A DNA stretch of 64,000 nt. Source: Pelagibius sp050330205. Lineage in GTDB: Bacteria; Pseudomonadota; Alphaproteobacteria; Kiloniellales; Kiloniellaceae. The position numbers and the translations under genes are program-made. This document shows, one piece after another, positions 44,697-53,896 of the stretch. Within the stretch, counting starts at the first letter, position 1. Every line of letters starts with the position of its first letter. Location of the stretch: positions 9,084-73,083 of the forward strand of contig JBHJOA010000075.1 of assembly GCA_050330205.1 (NCBI GenBank), given 5' to 3'. The notes below the pieces were generated by a model. It did not search any database and was not told where the DNA came from. It was given only the letters and a program-made list of their open reading frames with translations.

Positions 44697-45701
44697 ATGA
44701 GTTCGTCTGCGCTTGCGGATACCGCGAAGGCTCTGGTCGCCGACGGCAAGGGGATCCTCGCCGCCGATGAGAGCTCCCCGACCATCAAGAAGCGTTTCGA
44801 CAGCATCAAGATCGACTCGACGGAGGAGAACCGCCGCGACTACCGCGACATGCTGTTCTCCGCGCCCGGAGCCGGCAAGTACATCTCCGGCGTCATCCTC
44901 TACGACGAGACGATCCGCCAGAAGGCCGCCGACGGCACCCCGCTGGTGAAGAAGCTCGTCAAGGCCGGCATGATCCCCGGCATCAAGGTCGACACCGGCG
45001 CCAAGCCGCTGGCCGGCCATCCCGGCGAGACGGTGACCGAGGGCCTCGACGGTCTGCGCGCGCGCCTCGAGGAATACGCCGACCTCGGCGCCCGCTTCAC
45101 CAAGTGGCGCGGCGTCTACCGCATCGGCGACGCCATGCCGAGCCCCGGCTGCGTCACCGCCAACGCGCACGCGCTGGCGCGCTATGCCGCCCTGGCGCAG
45201 GAGGCGGGCCTGGTGCCCATCGTCGAGCCCGAGGTACTGATGGACGGCGACCACGACATCGACGTCTGCGAGGAGGTCACCGAGGAGGTGCTGCGCAGCG
45301 TCTACACCGAACTGGCCCTGCAGGGCGTCTGGCTCGAGGGCACGCTGCTGAAGCCCAACATGGTGATCTCCGGCCAGGACTGCCCGCAGCAGGCCGGCGT
45401 GCAGGAGGTCGCCGAACGCACCGTGCGCTGCCTGAAGCGGACCGTGCCGGCGGCCGTGCCGGGCATCGTCTTCCTCTCCGGCGGCCAGAGCGACCAGCTC
45501 GCCACCGAGCACCTCGACGCCATGAACCGGCTGCCGGAAAACCTGCCCTGGAAGCTAAGCTTCTCCTATGGCCGCGCGCTGCAGGCGGCGCCGCTGAAGG
45601 CCTGGGCCGGCAAGGCCGCCAACCTGGAAAAGGCCCAGGCGGCCTTCCTGCAGCGCGCCAGGGACAACGGCGCCGCCGCTGCAGGCCGCTACGCCGCGTG
45701 A
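44697..45701 (+). CDS. fba: Fructose-bisphosphate aldolase, class I
   Basis: 334 residues. The class I (Schiff base) fold starts ALVADGKGILAADESSPTIKKRF, and the active-site lysine lies in LEGTLLKPNMVISG. It cleaves fructose-1,6-bisphosphate to two triose phosphates. Its ribosome site is GGAGGCC. Class I rather than class II in this position is worth noting. It lies between tkt and gap. Confidence 0.96.
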   Translation: MSSSALADTAKALVADGKGILAADESSPTIKKRFDSIKIDSTEENRRDYRDMLFSAPGAGKYISGVILYDETIRQKAADGTPLVKKLVKAGMIPGIKVDTGAKPLAGHPGETVTEGLDGLRARLEEYADLGARFTKWRGVYRIGDAMPSPGCVTANAHALARYAALAQEAGLVPIVEPEVLMDGDHDIDVCEEVTEEVLRSVYTELALQGVWLEGTLLKPNMVISGQDCPQQAGVQEVAERTVRCLKRTVPAAVPGIVFLSGGQSDQLATEHLDAMNRLPENLPWKLSFSYGRALQAAPLKAWAGKAANLEKAQAAFLQRARDNGAAAAGRYAA

Positions 45702-45785
45702 CACGGAACGACAACGAATAGCGGGGAAACCGCCGCCTGACGCGGAACGTGCAGCGCGGCACCGAAAGGAACGGAGACTGAAAAC

Positions 45786-46793
45786 ATGGCAGTTCGTGTT
45801 GGTATCAACGGCTTCGGCCGCATCGGGCGGCTGGTGTTCCGCGCCGCCATGGAGTCCAAGCGCAAGGACATCGTGTTCGTCGCCATCAACGATCTCGGCA
45901 CACCGGAGGCGAACGCACACCTGCTGAAGTACGATTCCGTGCACGGCACCTATCCCGGCAAGGTCGAGGCCGGCAAGGACCACATCAAGGTCGACGGCAA
46001 GAAGGTGAAGGTGTTCTCCGAGCGCGACCCGGCGAAGCTGCCCTGGGGCAAGCTGGGCGTCGACGTGGTGCTGGAGTGCACCGGCATCTTCACCAGCAAG
46101 GAGACGGCCTCCAAGCACATCGAAGGCGGTGCCAAGAAGGTGCTGGTCTCCGCGCCGGCCACCGGCGCCGACATCACGGTGGTCTACGGCGTCAACCACG
46201 ACAAGCTGAAGAAGAGCCACACCATCGTCTCCAACGCCTCCTGCACCACCAACTGCCTGGTGCCGGTCGCCTACATCCTGGATCGGACGGTCGGCATCAA
46301 GCACGGCTACATGACCACGATCCACTCCTACACCGGCGACCAGCCCTGCGTGGACACCCTGCACAAGGACCTGCGCCGCGCCCGCGCCGCGGCCCTCTCC
46401 ATGATCCCGACCTCGACCGGCGCCGCGCGCGCCACCGGCCTGGTGCTGCCGGAGCTGGCGGGCAAGCTCGACGGCACCTCGGTGCGCGTGCCCACCGCCA
46501 ACGTCAGCCTGATCGACCTCACCATCGAGGCCAAGAAGAAGACCGACGCCGAGACCATCAACGCGGCCATGGTGAAGGCCGCCAACGGCAAGCTGAAGGG
46601 CGTGCTGGCGGTCAACGACGCCCCGCTGGTGTCCAGCGACTTCAACCACGCGCCGGCCAGTTCGACCTTCGACCTGACCCAGACCCAGGTGCTCGACGGC
46701 ACCTGCGTGCGGGTGCTGTCCTGGTACGACAACGAGTGGGGCTTCTCCAACCGCATGAGCGATACGGCAGTGGCGCTCGGCAAGCTGATCTGA
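45786..46793 (+). CDS. gap: Glyceraldehyde-3-phosphate dehydrogenase
   Basis: 335 residues. NAD-binding motif VGINGFGRIGRLVFRAA, catalytic cysteine in VSNASCTTNCLVPVA (C153) and the C-terminal SWYDNEWGFSNRM. Phosphorylating GAPDH of glycolysis/gluconeogenesis. A strong terminator follows. No phosphoglycerate kinase gene is adjacent, unlike many bacteria. Confidence 0.98.
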   Translation: MAVRVGINGFGRIGRLVFRAAMESKRKDIVFVAINDLGTPEANAHLLKYDSVHGTYPGKVEAGKDHIKVDGKKVKVFSERDPAKLPWGKLGVDVVLECTGIFTSKETASKHIEGGAKKVLVSAPATGADITVVYGVNHDKLKKSHTIVSNASCTTNCLVPVAYILDRTVGIKHGYMTTIHSYTGDQPCVDTLHKDLRRARAAALSMIPTSTGAARATGLVLPELAGKLDGTSVRVPTANVSLIDLTIEAKKKTDAETINAAMVKAANGKLKGVLAVNDAPLVSSDFNHAPASSTFDLTQTQVLDGTCVRVLSWYDNEWGFSNRMSDTAVALGKLI

Positions 46794-46830
46794 CATCCTC
46801 GGGCCGCCATTTCGGGGTGCCTGAAACAAA

Positions 46831-46854
46831 GCGGGGCCTTCAGGCCCCGCTTTT
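46831..46854 (+). terminator. Rho-independent terminator after gap
   Basis: GCGGGGCC-TTCA-GGCCCCGC (46831-46850) followed by TTTTCTTT. Preceded by AAA that pairs with the U-tract. It separates the central-metabolism genes from the next gene by about 20 bases. Confidence 0.92.
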
Positions 46855-46872
46855 CTTTGATATTGTCCGGCC

Positions 46873-47280
46873 ATGAGCGAGCGCGTCATCATCATCCACT
46901 CCCTGGAACAGGCGGTCACCGCCCTGAAGGCGGCGCGCGAACTCGACTGCCCGGTCACCCTGGCCTCGCCGCCGGGCGCCGCCGCCTACACCGGCGCCCT
47001 GTGGTTCCGCGAGGTGGTGAAGCAGGCCCAGCTCGAGGTACCGCAGGCGGAGGTCTCCTCCATCCTCGACTGCGCCGACAAGCCGGGCCTGGTCATGGCG
47101 GCTTTCCGTCAGGGCGTGCTGCGCGTCCGCTTCACCGGCCCCGAGGAAGCGGCCGAAAAGCTGCAGGCCATGGCCGACGCCGAAAGCCTGCACCTGATCA
47201 CCGGGCCGCTGGAAGCGCTCGACCTGCTGGACGTGAAGGACAAAGCCCAGGCCTGCCGCGACTGGCTGAGTCGCGAGTGA
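46873..47280 (+). CDS. Conserved hypothetical protein near thiE-like gene
   Basis: 135 residues, soluble alpha/beta. Features are the N-terminal strand RVIIIHSLEQAVTALKAARE, LASPPGAAAYTGALWFREVV and LDCADKPGLVMAAFRQG. It has no cysteine cluster or membrane segment. Only 25 bases separate it from the ThiE-like gene, so they are likely co-transcribed. I do not recognise the family. Confidence 0.75.
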   Translation: MSERVIIIHSLEQAVTALKAARELDCPVTLASPPGAAAYTGALWFREVVKQAQLEVPQAEVSSILDCADKPGLVMAAFRQGVLRVRFTGPEEAAEKLQAMADAESLHLITGPLEALDLLDVKDKAQACRDWLSRE

Positions 47281-47305
47281 ACCTGCCGGCGACGGATTTC
47301 CGGCA

Positions 47306-47947
47306 ATGAACGCCTCCCTGCCCCGCCTGCTGCTGGTGTCCGCACCGCTGGACCGCGACGGTGCCGTCCGGGAACTCGAGAAGGCCCTGGCTGTGGCGGC
47401 GGAAATCGACATCGCCGCGCTGCTGCTGCGCAGCGGCACCCTCGACGACGGCACCTTTGCCGGGCGCATCGCGCCGCTGGTGCCGCTGGCCCAGGACCGC
47501 GACATCGCCGTGCTGCTGGAGGACCGGCCGCAGCTGCTGGCGGCCAGCGGCGCCGACGGCCTGCACGTGAGCCTGACGGAGAAACGCTCGTCGCTGAAGG
47601 AACTGCGCGGGCGTTTCGGGCCGGACGTCATCCTCGGCGCCGGTTGCGGCGCTTCGCGCCACCTGGCCATGACCGCCGGCGAGCAGGGCGCCGACTACAT
47701 CGGCTTCGGCGACCCGGCGGGAGGCACGCCGGCCGACCCGGAGACGGTCGCCTGGTGGGAAGCGGTAATGACCCCGCCCCAGGTGGCCTTCGGCGCCGCC
47801 GACATCGCCACGGCGCGGCGGCTGGCCACCGCCGGACCCGACTTCCTGGGCGTGGGAGCCGACCTCTGGCTGGCCGGAGGCGACGCCGCGGCCGCCCTGG
47901 GGGCGCTCCAAGCGGCCCTGGCGGAGGCCGCGGCGGAGGGCGCCTGA
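47306..47947 (+). CDS. ThiE/TenI-like protein, divergent
   Basis: 213 residues. The TIM-barrel plan of thiamine phosphate synthase is visible (IAALLLRSGTLDDGTF, ASGADGLHVSLTEKRSSLKEL, GEQGADYIGFGDPAGGTP), but the pyrophosphate-binding lysine motif QLR-K and the HLGQ motif are not conserved. It is probably a paralogue with altered chemistry rather than the main ThiE. Its near neighbour at 46873 may be a functional partner. Confidence 0.75.
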   Translation: MNASLPRLLLVSAPLDRDGAVRELEKALAVAAEIDIAALLLRSGTLDDGTFAGRIAPLVPLAQDRDIAVLLEDRPQLLAASGADGLHVSLTEKRSSLKELRGRFGPDVILGAGCGASRHLAMTAGEQGADYIGFGDPAGGTPADPETVAWWEAVMTPPQVAFGAADIATARRLATAGPDFLGVGADLWLAGGDAAAALGALQAALAEAAAEGA

Positions 47948-48059
47948 CGGCCGCGTTTCCGCGGCCGGCGGGAGCCACGACGGGCGTTGCCACCCCCGGG
48001 GCAAGCTGGTAGCTTCCGCGCGCTTTTCAGACCTCCTCCTTTTCTCCGGACTTTCCCCC

Positions 48060-48626
48060 ATGAAGATCAACGGCAACGCGATCCGCCCCGGCAACATCAT
48101 CGAGCACAAGAACCGGCTGTGGCGCGCGGTGAAGATCCAGCACACCCAACCCGGCAAGGGCGGCGCCTATCTGCAGGTCGAGCTGAAGGACATCCGCGAC
48201 GGCACCAAGCTGAACGAGCGCTTCCGCGCCAGCGAGGACGTCGATCGCGTGCGCCTCGACCAGAAGGACTACCAGTTCCTCTTCGCCGACGGCGACATGC
48301 TGAACTTCATGGACAACGACACCTACGAGCAGATCGCCGTGCACAAGGACCTGGTCGGCGAGCCGGTGGTGTTCCTGCAGGAAGGCATGACGGTCACCAT
48401 CGAGTCCTACGAAGAAGAGCCAATCTCGGTGATGCTGCCCGATACCGTGACGATGCGAATCGTCGAGGCCGACCCGGTGGTGAAGGGGCAGACCGCCTCT
48501 TCCTCCTACAAGCCGGCGGTGCTGGAGAACGGTACCCGCATCATGGTGCCGCCGCACATCGAGTCCGGCACCCGCGTGGTGGTCAACACCTTCGATGCCA
48601 GCTACGTGGAGCGGGCCAAGGACTGA
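48060..48626 (+). CDS. efp: Elongation factor P
   Basis: 188 residues. The modification loop is HTQPGKGGAYLQV with Lys33, the usual site of beta-lysylation or another modification. The C-terminal S1-like domain ends VNTFDASYVERAKD. It relieves stalling at polyproline stretches, which abound in TolA and the OmpA-like protein of this window. The ATG follows a C/T-rich stretch with no strong ribosome site. Confidence 0.96.
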   Translation: MKINGNAIRPGNIIEHKNRLWRAVKIQHTQPGKGGAYLQVELKDIRDGTKLNERFRASEDVDRVRLDQKDYQFLFADGDMLNFMDNDTYEQIAVHKDLVGEPVVFLQEGMTVTIESYEEEPISVMLPDTVTMRIVEADPVVKGQTASSSYKPAVLENGTRIMVPPHIESGTRVVVNTFDASYVERAKD

Positions 48627-48685
48627 GCCGGTCCGCTCTCTGTCAATCGCCCGCCCTTCCCTTCCGCCACCGATCGCACCGCCTC

Positions 48686-49501
48686 ATGGCCCCCCGCTCC
48701 GCCCTCTTCAACGTCATGTTCAAGGCCGCCGAAAAGGCGGCCCGCGGGCTGAAGCGCGACTTCGGAGAGGTCGAGAACCTGCAGGTCTCCCGCAAGGGCC
48801 CGGCCGACTTCGTCTCCACCGCCGACCACAAGGCCGAGAAGGCCATCCGGCAGGAACTGCAGAAGGCCCGCCCCGGCTACGGCTTCCTGATGGAGGAGTC
48901 CGCGGAGATCCCGGCCAGCGACGACAGCGGGCGGCGCTGGATCGTCGATCCCCTGGACGGCACCAGCAATTTCCTGCACGGCCTGCCGCATTTCGCCATT
49001 TCCATCGCCCTGGAGGAGCACGGCGCCATCGTCGCCGGACTGGTCTACGACCCGATCAAGGACGAGATCTTCTTCGCCGAGAAGGGCCAGGGCGCCTTCC
49101 ACAACGACCGCCGCCTGCGGGTTTCCGCGCGAAACCGCCTGAACGAGTGCCTGGTCGCCACCGGCGCCCCCTTCGCCGGCAAGGGCGACCGCCCGCAATT
49201 TCTCGGCGAAATCGACGCCGTGATGGCCGAAACCGCGGGAATCCGCCGTTGGGGCGCGGCCGCCCTCGACCTCGCCTACGTGGCGGCGGGCCGTTTCGAC
49301 GGCTTCTGGGAGCGCGGACTATCCCCCTGGGACATCGCGGCCGGCCTGATCCTGGTCCGCGAGGCTGGCGGCTACGTCAGCGAAATGAACGGAAGGGACC
49401 TCACCCTGGCCAGTCCCAGCATCCTGGCCAGCAACAATGTCATCCACAGCGACCTGATGAAGATGCTGCGCAAACCTTTAAGTAACCAAAAGGGCCAATA
49501 A
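48686..49501 (+). CDS. suhB: Inositol-1-monophosphatase family protein (SuhB-like)
   Basis: 271 residues. Metal-site motifs are GPADFVSTADHKAEKAI, the GYGFLMEES Glu, WIVDPLDGTSNFLHGLPHF and the C-terminal GLSPWDIAAGLILVREAGG. SuhB dephosphorylates inositol phosphates and also acts in rRNA transcription antitermination in enterobacteria. The ATG at 48686 gives MAPRSALFNVMF. It follows efp, 59 bases apart. Confidence 0.92.
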   Translation: MAPRSALFNVMFKAAEKAARGLKRDFGEVENLQVSRKGPADFVSTADHKAEKAIRQELQKARPGYGFLMEESAEIPASDDSGRRWIVDPLDGTSNFLHGLPHFAISIALEEHGAIVAGLVYDPIKDEIFFAEKGQGAFHNDRRLRVSARNRLNECLVATGAPFAGKGDRPQFLGEIDAVMAETAGIRRWGAAALDLAYVAAGRFDGFWERGLSPWDIAAGLILVREAGGYVSEMNGRDLTLASPSILASNNVIHSDLMKMLRKPLSNQKGQ

Positions 49502-49634
49502 TACGACCCTGGCGGCCAGCCTCCTGAGCCGCCCTCGCGCCTTTGACCGCCTGCAAAGCAGGTTGTTCCCGGGCCGCGAGCAGCATAGTGTTAACCATAG
49601 CGGTTAGCCTGGGAAATTGGGGTATTAGGGGCTC

Positions 49635-51107
49635 ATGAGCACAATCGCAGCGCACGGCCGCCAAGCCGCCGAACATCGGCCCGCAAGCCGCCGGATCCGG
49701 CGGGGTTCCGCCGTGGCGGGCGCCGGTGCCCTGGCGCTGGCCCTCACCCTGGCGCCGGCCCTGGCCCCCGGGGCCGGGGCCCAGTCGCGCTCCGGAATCT
49801 TCATCAACAACGACGTGCTGAACAGCCTCGGCCCAGGCCCGGAGGCGGCCCCCTATGCGCCGATGGCGCCGGTATCGCCGCCGCCGACGCTGGTGCCGCT
49901 GTCGCCGGATTCCCCGGCCGGCGCCCCGGCCCGCGCCCCGATCGGCTCGGCGCCCGGCGACCTCACCTTTCCGACCTACGGCAGCGGCAATTACGTGGTG
50001 ACCCGCCCCGGCACCCTGCTGTTTCCGCCGCTGCAGGAGCCCAGCAGCACCTTGGCGCCCGGCTTCGCCGGCACGGTCGACAACCAGGCCGCCCGCAAGG
50101 AAGCCCTGGGCAACGCCTTTGCAGGCGGCCCGGAGCCGCGCTCGCAGCTGCTGATCCCCCTGGACGACGGCATGAGCGGTGGCGACGGCGACAGCGTGCT
50201 GGTGTTCATGGACCAGCTGCCGCCGGCCGATCCGGACGCCGCTTACGGCAACGCCCCGGTGCTCACCCTGCAGCGGCCGCCGCAGCCGGTGCCCCAGCCG
50301 GCGCCTAAGAAGCCCGAGGTGCCGGCCGAGATGCTGGCCGGAATCCAGCAGGCCCCGGTCGACGCCGACCCGGCAGCCCTGGCGCCCGAGTTCCAGCACA
50401 GCGAATTCCAGTCTCCCGAATTCCAGGCCCCGGAGCAGCCGGAGGTCGCCGAGCTGCCGCCGATGGCGCCGGTCGAGCCGGAGTCCATGGCCGAGGCCCC
50501 GACCGAGGCAGAGCCCGTGGCCGCGGTCCCGGCCGAGCCGATGACCGAGGTCGCGGCGATGCCGGCCGCCGAGCCTGCGCCGGCGCCCGCGCCGGTCGGC
50601 AGCGCCGAAGTGGCGGCGCCGGTCAGCAGCGCCGAAGTGGCGGCGCCGGTGAGCCCGGCCGAACAACCCGCCGCGGCGCCCGGCGACGCTCCGGTCAGCC
50701 TGCTGCCGCCGGCCAGCGGCGGCGACACCGCCACCCGCGCACCCGAGCCGGAGCCGGTCGCCGCCCTGCAGACCGCGAGTCTCGCCGTCGGCGACGGCCT
50801 GGAGGACATGACCTTCCTCTTCGAGGTCGACTCGGCCGAACTGACGGCGGAGACGACGGCCGAACTGCACGCCCTTGCCAACGTCATGCACAGCAACGAA
50901 GAGTGGATTCAGGTGCTGGGCTTTGCCAGCGGTCCGGATGGTTCGGAAGACCAGGCCCGCAAGCTGGCGCTGTCGCGGGCGCTGAAGGTGCGCAGCTTCC
51001 TCATCGACGCTGGCATCGCCTCCGGCCGCATTCAGGTGCGCTCGCTGGGCGACCGCGCCGAAGGCGGCCCCGCGAATCGGGTCGACATCAAGCCGATTGG
51101 CAGCTAA
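49635..51107 (+). CDS. Secreted OmpA-like protein with long Pro/Ala/Glu linker
   Basis: 490 residues. A signal peptide ends about residue 50 (GALALALTLAPALAPGAGAQS). Residues ~60-380 are low-complexity Pro/Ala/Glu with repeated EVAAPVSSAE. The C-terminal ~105 residues form an OmpA-like domain (DMTFLFEVDSAELTAETTAE, LALSRALKVRSFLIDAG, NRVDIKPIGS), but the diaminopimelate-binding GHTD is replaced by GFASG, so wall binding may be weakened. It immediately precedes the MotA/MotB-like pair (113 bases), suggesting a functional link. Confidence 0.85.
   Translation: MSTIAAHGRQAAEHRPASRRIRRGSAVAGAGALALALTLAPALAPGAGAQSRSGIFINNDVLNSLGPGPEAAPYAPMAPVSPPPTLVPLSPDSPAGAPARAPIGSAPGDLTFPTYGSGNYVVTRPGTLLFPPLQEPSSTLAPGFAGTVDNQAARKEALGNAFAGGPEPRSQLLIPLDDGMSGGDGDSVLVFMDQLPPADPDAAYGNAPVLTLQRPPQPVPQPAPKKPEVPAEMLAGIQQAPVDADPAALAPEFQHSEFQSPEFQAPEQPEVAELPPMAPVEPESMAEAPTEAEPVAAVPAEPMTEVAAMPAAEPAPAPAPVGSAEVAAPVSSAEVAAPVSPAEQPAAAPGDAPVSLLPPASGGDTATRAPEPEPVAALQTASLAVGDGLEDMTFLFEVDSAELTAETTAELHALANVMHSNEEWIQVLGFASGPDGSEDQARKLALSRALKVRSFLIDAGIASGRIQVRSLGDRAEGGPANRVDIKPIGS
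50595..50648 (+). repeat. 27-bp in-frame tandem repeat x2 in the OmpA-like gene
   Basis: Two near-identical 27-base units (50595-50621, 50622-50648) encode nine-residue repeats G/S-S-A-E-V-A-A-P-V. A third, degenerate unit follows. It lies in the extended linker and would vary its length without frameshift. Confidence 0.8.
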
Positions 51108-51220
51108 CCCTTAGGGTGTGAGCCTCTAGGCGGATTCCCGGCCGCACCGGTCGCGGCGTGGGAGAATCTGTCTTATGATCGCCGCCTCAGCGCAGCGCAC
51201 CCGAGGATAAGACCGCCCGC

Positions 51221-52375
51221 ATGTCCTTCCTGCAGACCTATCTTATACGAATGGTGGTGTTTCTGGTCGCCGTGGTGATCGCCGCCGCCGTCATCGCCCC
51301 GCAGCTCCAGGACGCTTTCCTCGCCAATGTCTGGCTGAACGGTCTGATCCTCCTGATCCTGCTGATCGGCATCGCCTACAGCTTCGTGCAGGTGCTGGGG
51401 CTGCGCAGGGAGATCTACTGGCTGGAGACCCTGCGCCGCGAGAGCCGCGGCGGCCTCGTCTTCCCCGGCACCCTGTCGCAGGACACGCCGCCGCGCCTGC
51501 TCGGGCCGATGGTGACCATGATCGGCGACCGCGCCGGCCGCCTCAGCCTTTCCACCATGTCGATGCGCAGCCTGCTCGACACCATTCACGCCCGCATCGA
51601 CGAGTCGCACGAGATCTCGCGCTACGTCATCGGGCTGCTGATTTTCCTCGGCCTGCTCGGAACCTTCTGGGGGCTGCTGGAAACGGTGAACGCGGTGGGC
51701 ACCACCATCGGCAGCCTGTCCGGCGGCAGCGGCGACGCCGTCGCGCTCTTCGAGGAACTGCGGGGCGGCCTGCAGGCGCCGCTCGGCGGCATGGGCACGG
51801 CCTTCAGCTCCTCGCTGTTCGGCCTCGCCGGCTCGCTGGTGCTCGGCTTTCTCGAACTCAGTTCGGGACAGGCCCACAACCGCTTCCTCAACGAACTGGA
51901 AGAGTGGCTGTCCAGCGTGACCAAGCTGTCCAGCGGCGGCGGCTTCACCGGCGAGGGCGAGCAGCCGGTCTCCGCCTACGTGCACGCCCTGCTGGAAAAG
52001 ACCGCCGACAGCCTCGAGCAACTGCAGCGCACCGTTGCGCGCGGCGAAGAGGACCGCGCCGCCGTCAACCAGAACCTCTCGGCGCTGACCGAGCGGCTCA
52101 GCAGCCTGACCGACCACATGCGCACCGAGCAGTCGGTGATGCTGTCGATCGCCGAGACCCAGGCGAGCCTGAAGTCGCTGCTGACGAAGATCGCCGACGG
52201 CAGCCAGGAAGGCGGCCTCGACAAGGCGACCAAGGGCCACATCCGCAATCTCGACCTGCGCCTGGAGCGCATGTCCGCCGACCTCGCGCACGGCCGCGAC
52301 AGCGCGGTGGAGGAACTGCGCAGCGAAATCCGTCTGCTCACCCGCACGCTCGCCGCCATGGCCGAAGAGAACTGA
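51221..52375 (+). CDS. MotA/TolQ/ExbB-like channel subunit
   Basis: 384 residues. Two N-terminal membrane segments (~10-28 and ~38-58), a ~75-residue cytoplasmic loop, then two pore helices (~134-157, GLLIFLGLLGTFWGLLETVN; ~195-215, FSSSLFGLAGSLVLGFLEL) matching the MotA_ExbB family. Residues ~250-384 form a cytoplasmic coiled coil. It should conduct protons or sodium with the MotB-like partner encoded 3 bases downstream. It is not the flagellar MotA (no flagellar genes nearby) nor TolQ, which is at 35108. Confidence 0.85.
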   Translation: MSFLQTYLIRMVVFLVAVVIAAAVIAPQLQDAFLANVWLNGLILLILLIGIAYSFVQVLGLRREIYWLETLRRESRGGLVFPGTLSQDTPPRLLGPMVTMIGDRAGRLSLSTMSMRSLLDTIHARIDESHEISRYVIGLLIFLGLLGTFWGLLETVNAVGTTIGSLSGGSGDAVALFEELRGGLQAPLGGMGTAFSSSLFGLAGSLVLGFLELSSGQAHNRFLNELEEWLSSVTKLSSGGGFTGEGEQPVSAYVHALLEKTADSLEQLQRTVARGEEDRAAVNQNLSALTERLSSLTDHMRTEQSVMLSIAETQASLKSLLTKIADGSQEGGLDKATKGHIRNLDLRLERMSADLAHGRDSAVEELRSEIRLLTRTLAAMAEEN

Positions 52376-52378
52376 TCC

Positions 52379-53806
52379 ATGTATGCCCTGGGCCGGGGCG
52401 GTTCGCGCCGCTCGATCAATATCTGGCCGGGCTTCGTCGACGGCCTCGCCACCCTGCTGCTGGTGGTGATCTTCGTCCTCATGGTCTTCATGGTCGCGCA
52501 GTTCTTCCTCTCGGTCGCGCTCACCGGCAAGGACGAGGCGCTGACGCGGCTGGAGACGGAGATCAACGAACTCGCCGAGCTGCTGGCGCTGGAGCGCGGC
52601 GCCAACGTCGAGCTGAGGGTGAACGTCGAACAGCTCTCCGCCGAGCTGCAGTCTTCGCTGGCGTCGCGGGAATCGCTGACCGGTCAGCTGGCCGCCCTCT
52701 CCGAGGAGCGCGAGTCCCTGGCCAACCAGCTGGCCGCCCTGGCCGACGAGCGCGACCGCCTCGCCGCCCTGGTGTCGCGGGAGCAGGACGAGCGCGAGCG
52801 CCTGGCCGGCCTGCTCGGCAGCAGCGAGGAGTCCCTCGCCGAGACGCGCTCCGAACTGCAGCAGACCCGGCAGGCGCTGGCGGAACGCGAGAGCGAGGTG
52901 GACGAGGCGCGCAGCCGGCTGAACACCGCCCTGGCGCGGCTCGAGGTCGAGCAGCAGAGGCTGGAGGAAGCGCTGGCCGCCATCGCCGCCGGCAAGGCGG
53001 AACTGGAAGACGCCTACGCCACCATCGACGCCGACAGGGATAAGATCGAGGCGCAGCTCGCCGAACTCGCCATCCTGAAGTCGCTGCGCGACGACCTGGT
53101 GGAACGGCTGCGGGCCTCGGAGGGCGAGCTGGAAGGCGAGCGCCGGGCGCTTGCCGAGGAGCGCGAACTCTCCGCCGAGGCGCAGATCCAGGTGACCCTG
53201 CTGAACCGCCAGCTGGCGGCGCTGCGCGAGCAGCTGGCGCGGCTCTCCGACGCGTTGGAGCTTTCCGAGGAAAGATCGAAGGAGCAGGAAGTGCAGATCG
53301 CCGATCTCGGCAGGCGCCTCAACGTCGCCCTGGCCAGCAAGGTGCAGGAGCTGGCGCGCTACCGCTCGGAGTTCTTCGGGCGGCTGCGGGAGATTCTCGG
53401 CGACCGCCAGGACATCCGCATCGTCGGCGACCGCTTCGTGTTCCAGTCGGAGATTCTCTTTGCCAGCGGTCAGGCGAGCATCGCCGACGAGGGCCGCGAC
53501 CAGCTGGCCCAGCTCGCCAGCACCCTGAAGGAGATCGCCGCCACCATTCCCGACGAACTGGACTGGGTGCTGCGCGTCGACGGTCACACCGATCGCCAGC
53601 CGATCAGCACCTTCGCCTTCCCGTCGAACTGGGAACTGTCGACGGCGCGCGCCGTCTCGGTGGTGAAGTTCCTGGTCGACCAGGGCATTCCCCCGCAGCG
53701 CCTGGCGGCCACCGGCTTCGGCGAGTTCCAGCCCCTCGACACCGGCGGCGACGAGATCGCCTACCGCCGCAACCGCCGCATCGAATTCAAGCTCACGGAG
53801 CGCTGA
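52379..53806 (+). CDS. MotB/OmpA-like protein with very long coiled coil
   Basis: 475 residues. One membrane segment carries the expected ion-binding Asp in WPGFVDGLATLLLVVIFVL (D21). Residues ~50-315 are a continuous heptad-rich coiled coil (about 265 residues, potentially ~40 nm). Residues ~335-475 are an OmpA-type wall-binding domain with VDGHTDRQPIS and AYRRNRRIEFKL. It pairs with the MotA-like protein as an ion-driven motor that reaches deep into the periplasm. Related pairs are annotated in alphaproteobacterial genomes as peptidoglycan-binding proteins; I know of no established function. Confidence 0.85.
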   Translation: MYALGRGGSRRSINIWPGFVDGLATLLLVVIFVLMVFMVAQFFLSVALTGKDEALTRLETEINELAELLALERGANVELRVNVEQLSAELQSSLASRESLTGQLAALSEERESLANQLAALADERDRLAALVSREQDERERLAGLLGSSEESLAETRSELQQTRQALAERESEVDEARSRLNTALARLEVEQQRLEEALAAIAAGKAELEDAYATIDADRDKIEAQLAELAILKSLRDDLVERLRASEGELEGERRALAEERELSAEAQIQVTLLNRQLAALREQLARLSDALELSEERSKEQEVQIADLGRRLNVALASKVQELARYRSEFFGRLREILGDRQDIRIVGDRFVFQSEILFASGQASIADEGRDQLAQLASTLKEIAATIPDELDWVLRVDGHTDRQPISTFAFPSNWELSTARAVSVVKFLVDQGIPPQRLAATGFGEFQPLDTGGDEIAYRRNRRIEFKLTER

Positions 53807-53896
53807 CCGGGACGACTTCATCGCGTGTCGGGGCTTGTCCCTGCTGGATTCACACATCGTCTGCGGTCAGCGCACTGGCGATTCCACCTGCTCTCC

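Noticed and set aside
51221..53806. Zorya-type antiphage system
   Set aside because: The MotA/MotB-like pair recalls ZorAB, but ZorC/ZorD or ZorE effector genes are absent and the long coil is in the MotB-like rather than the MotA-like protein. Neighbours are core genes.
51173..53857. An 894-codon minus-strand frame opposite the MotA/MotB-like genes
   Set aside because: Its translation is a low-complexity shadow of the coiled-coil coding strand; the plus-strand genes have clear domains, starts and spacing.
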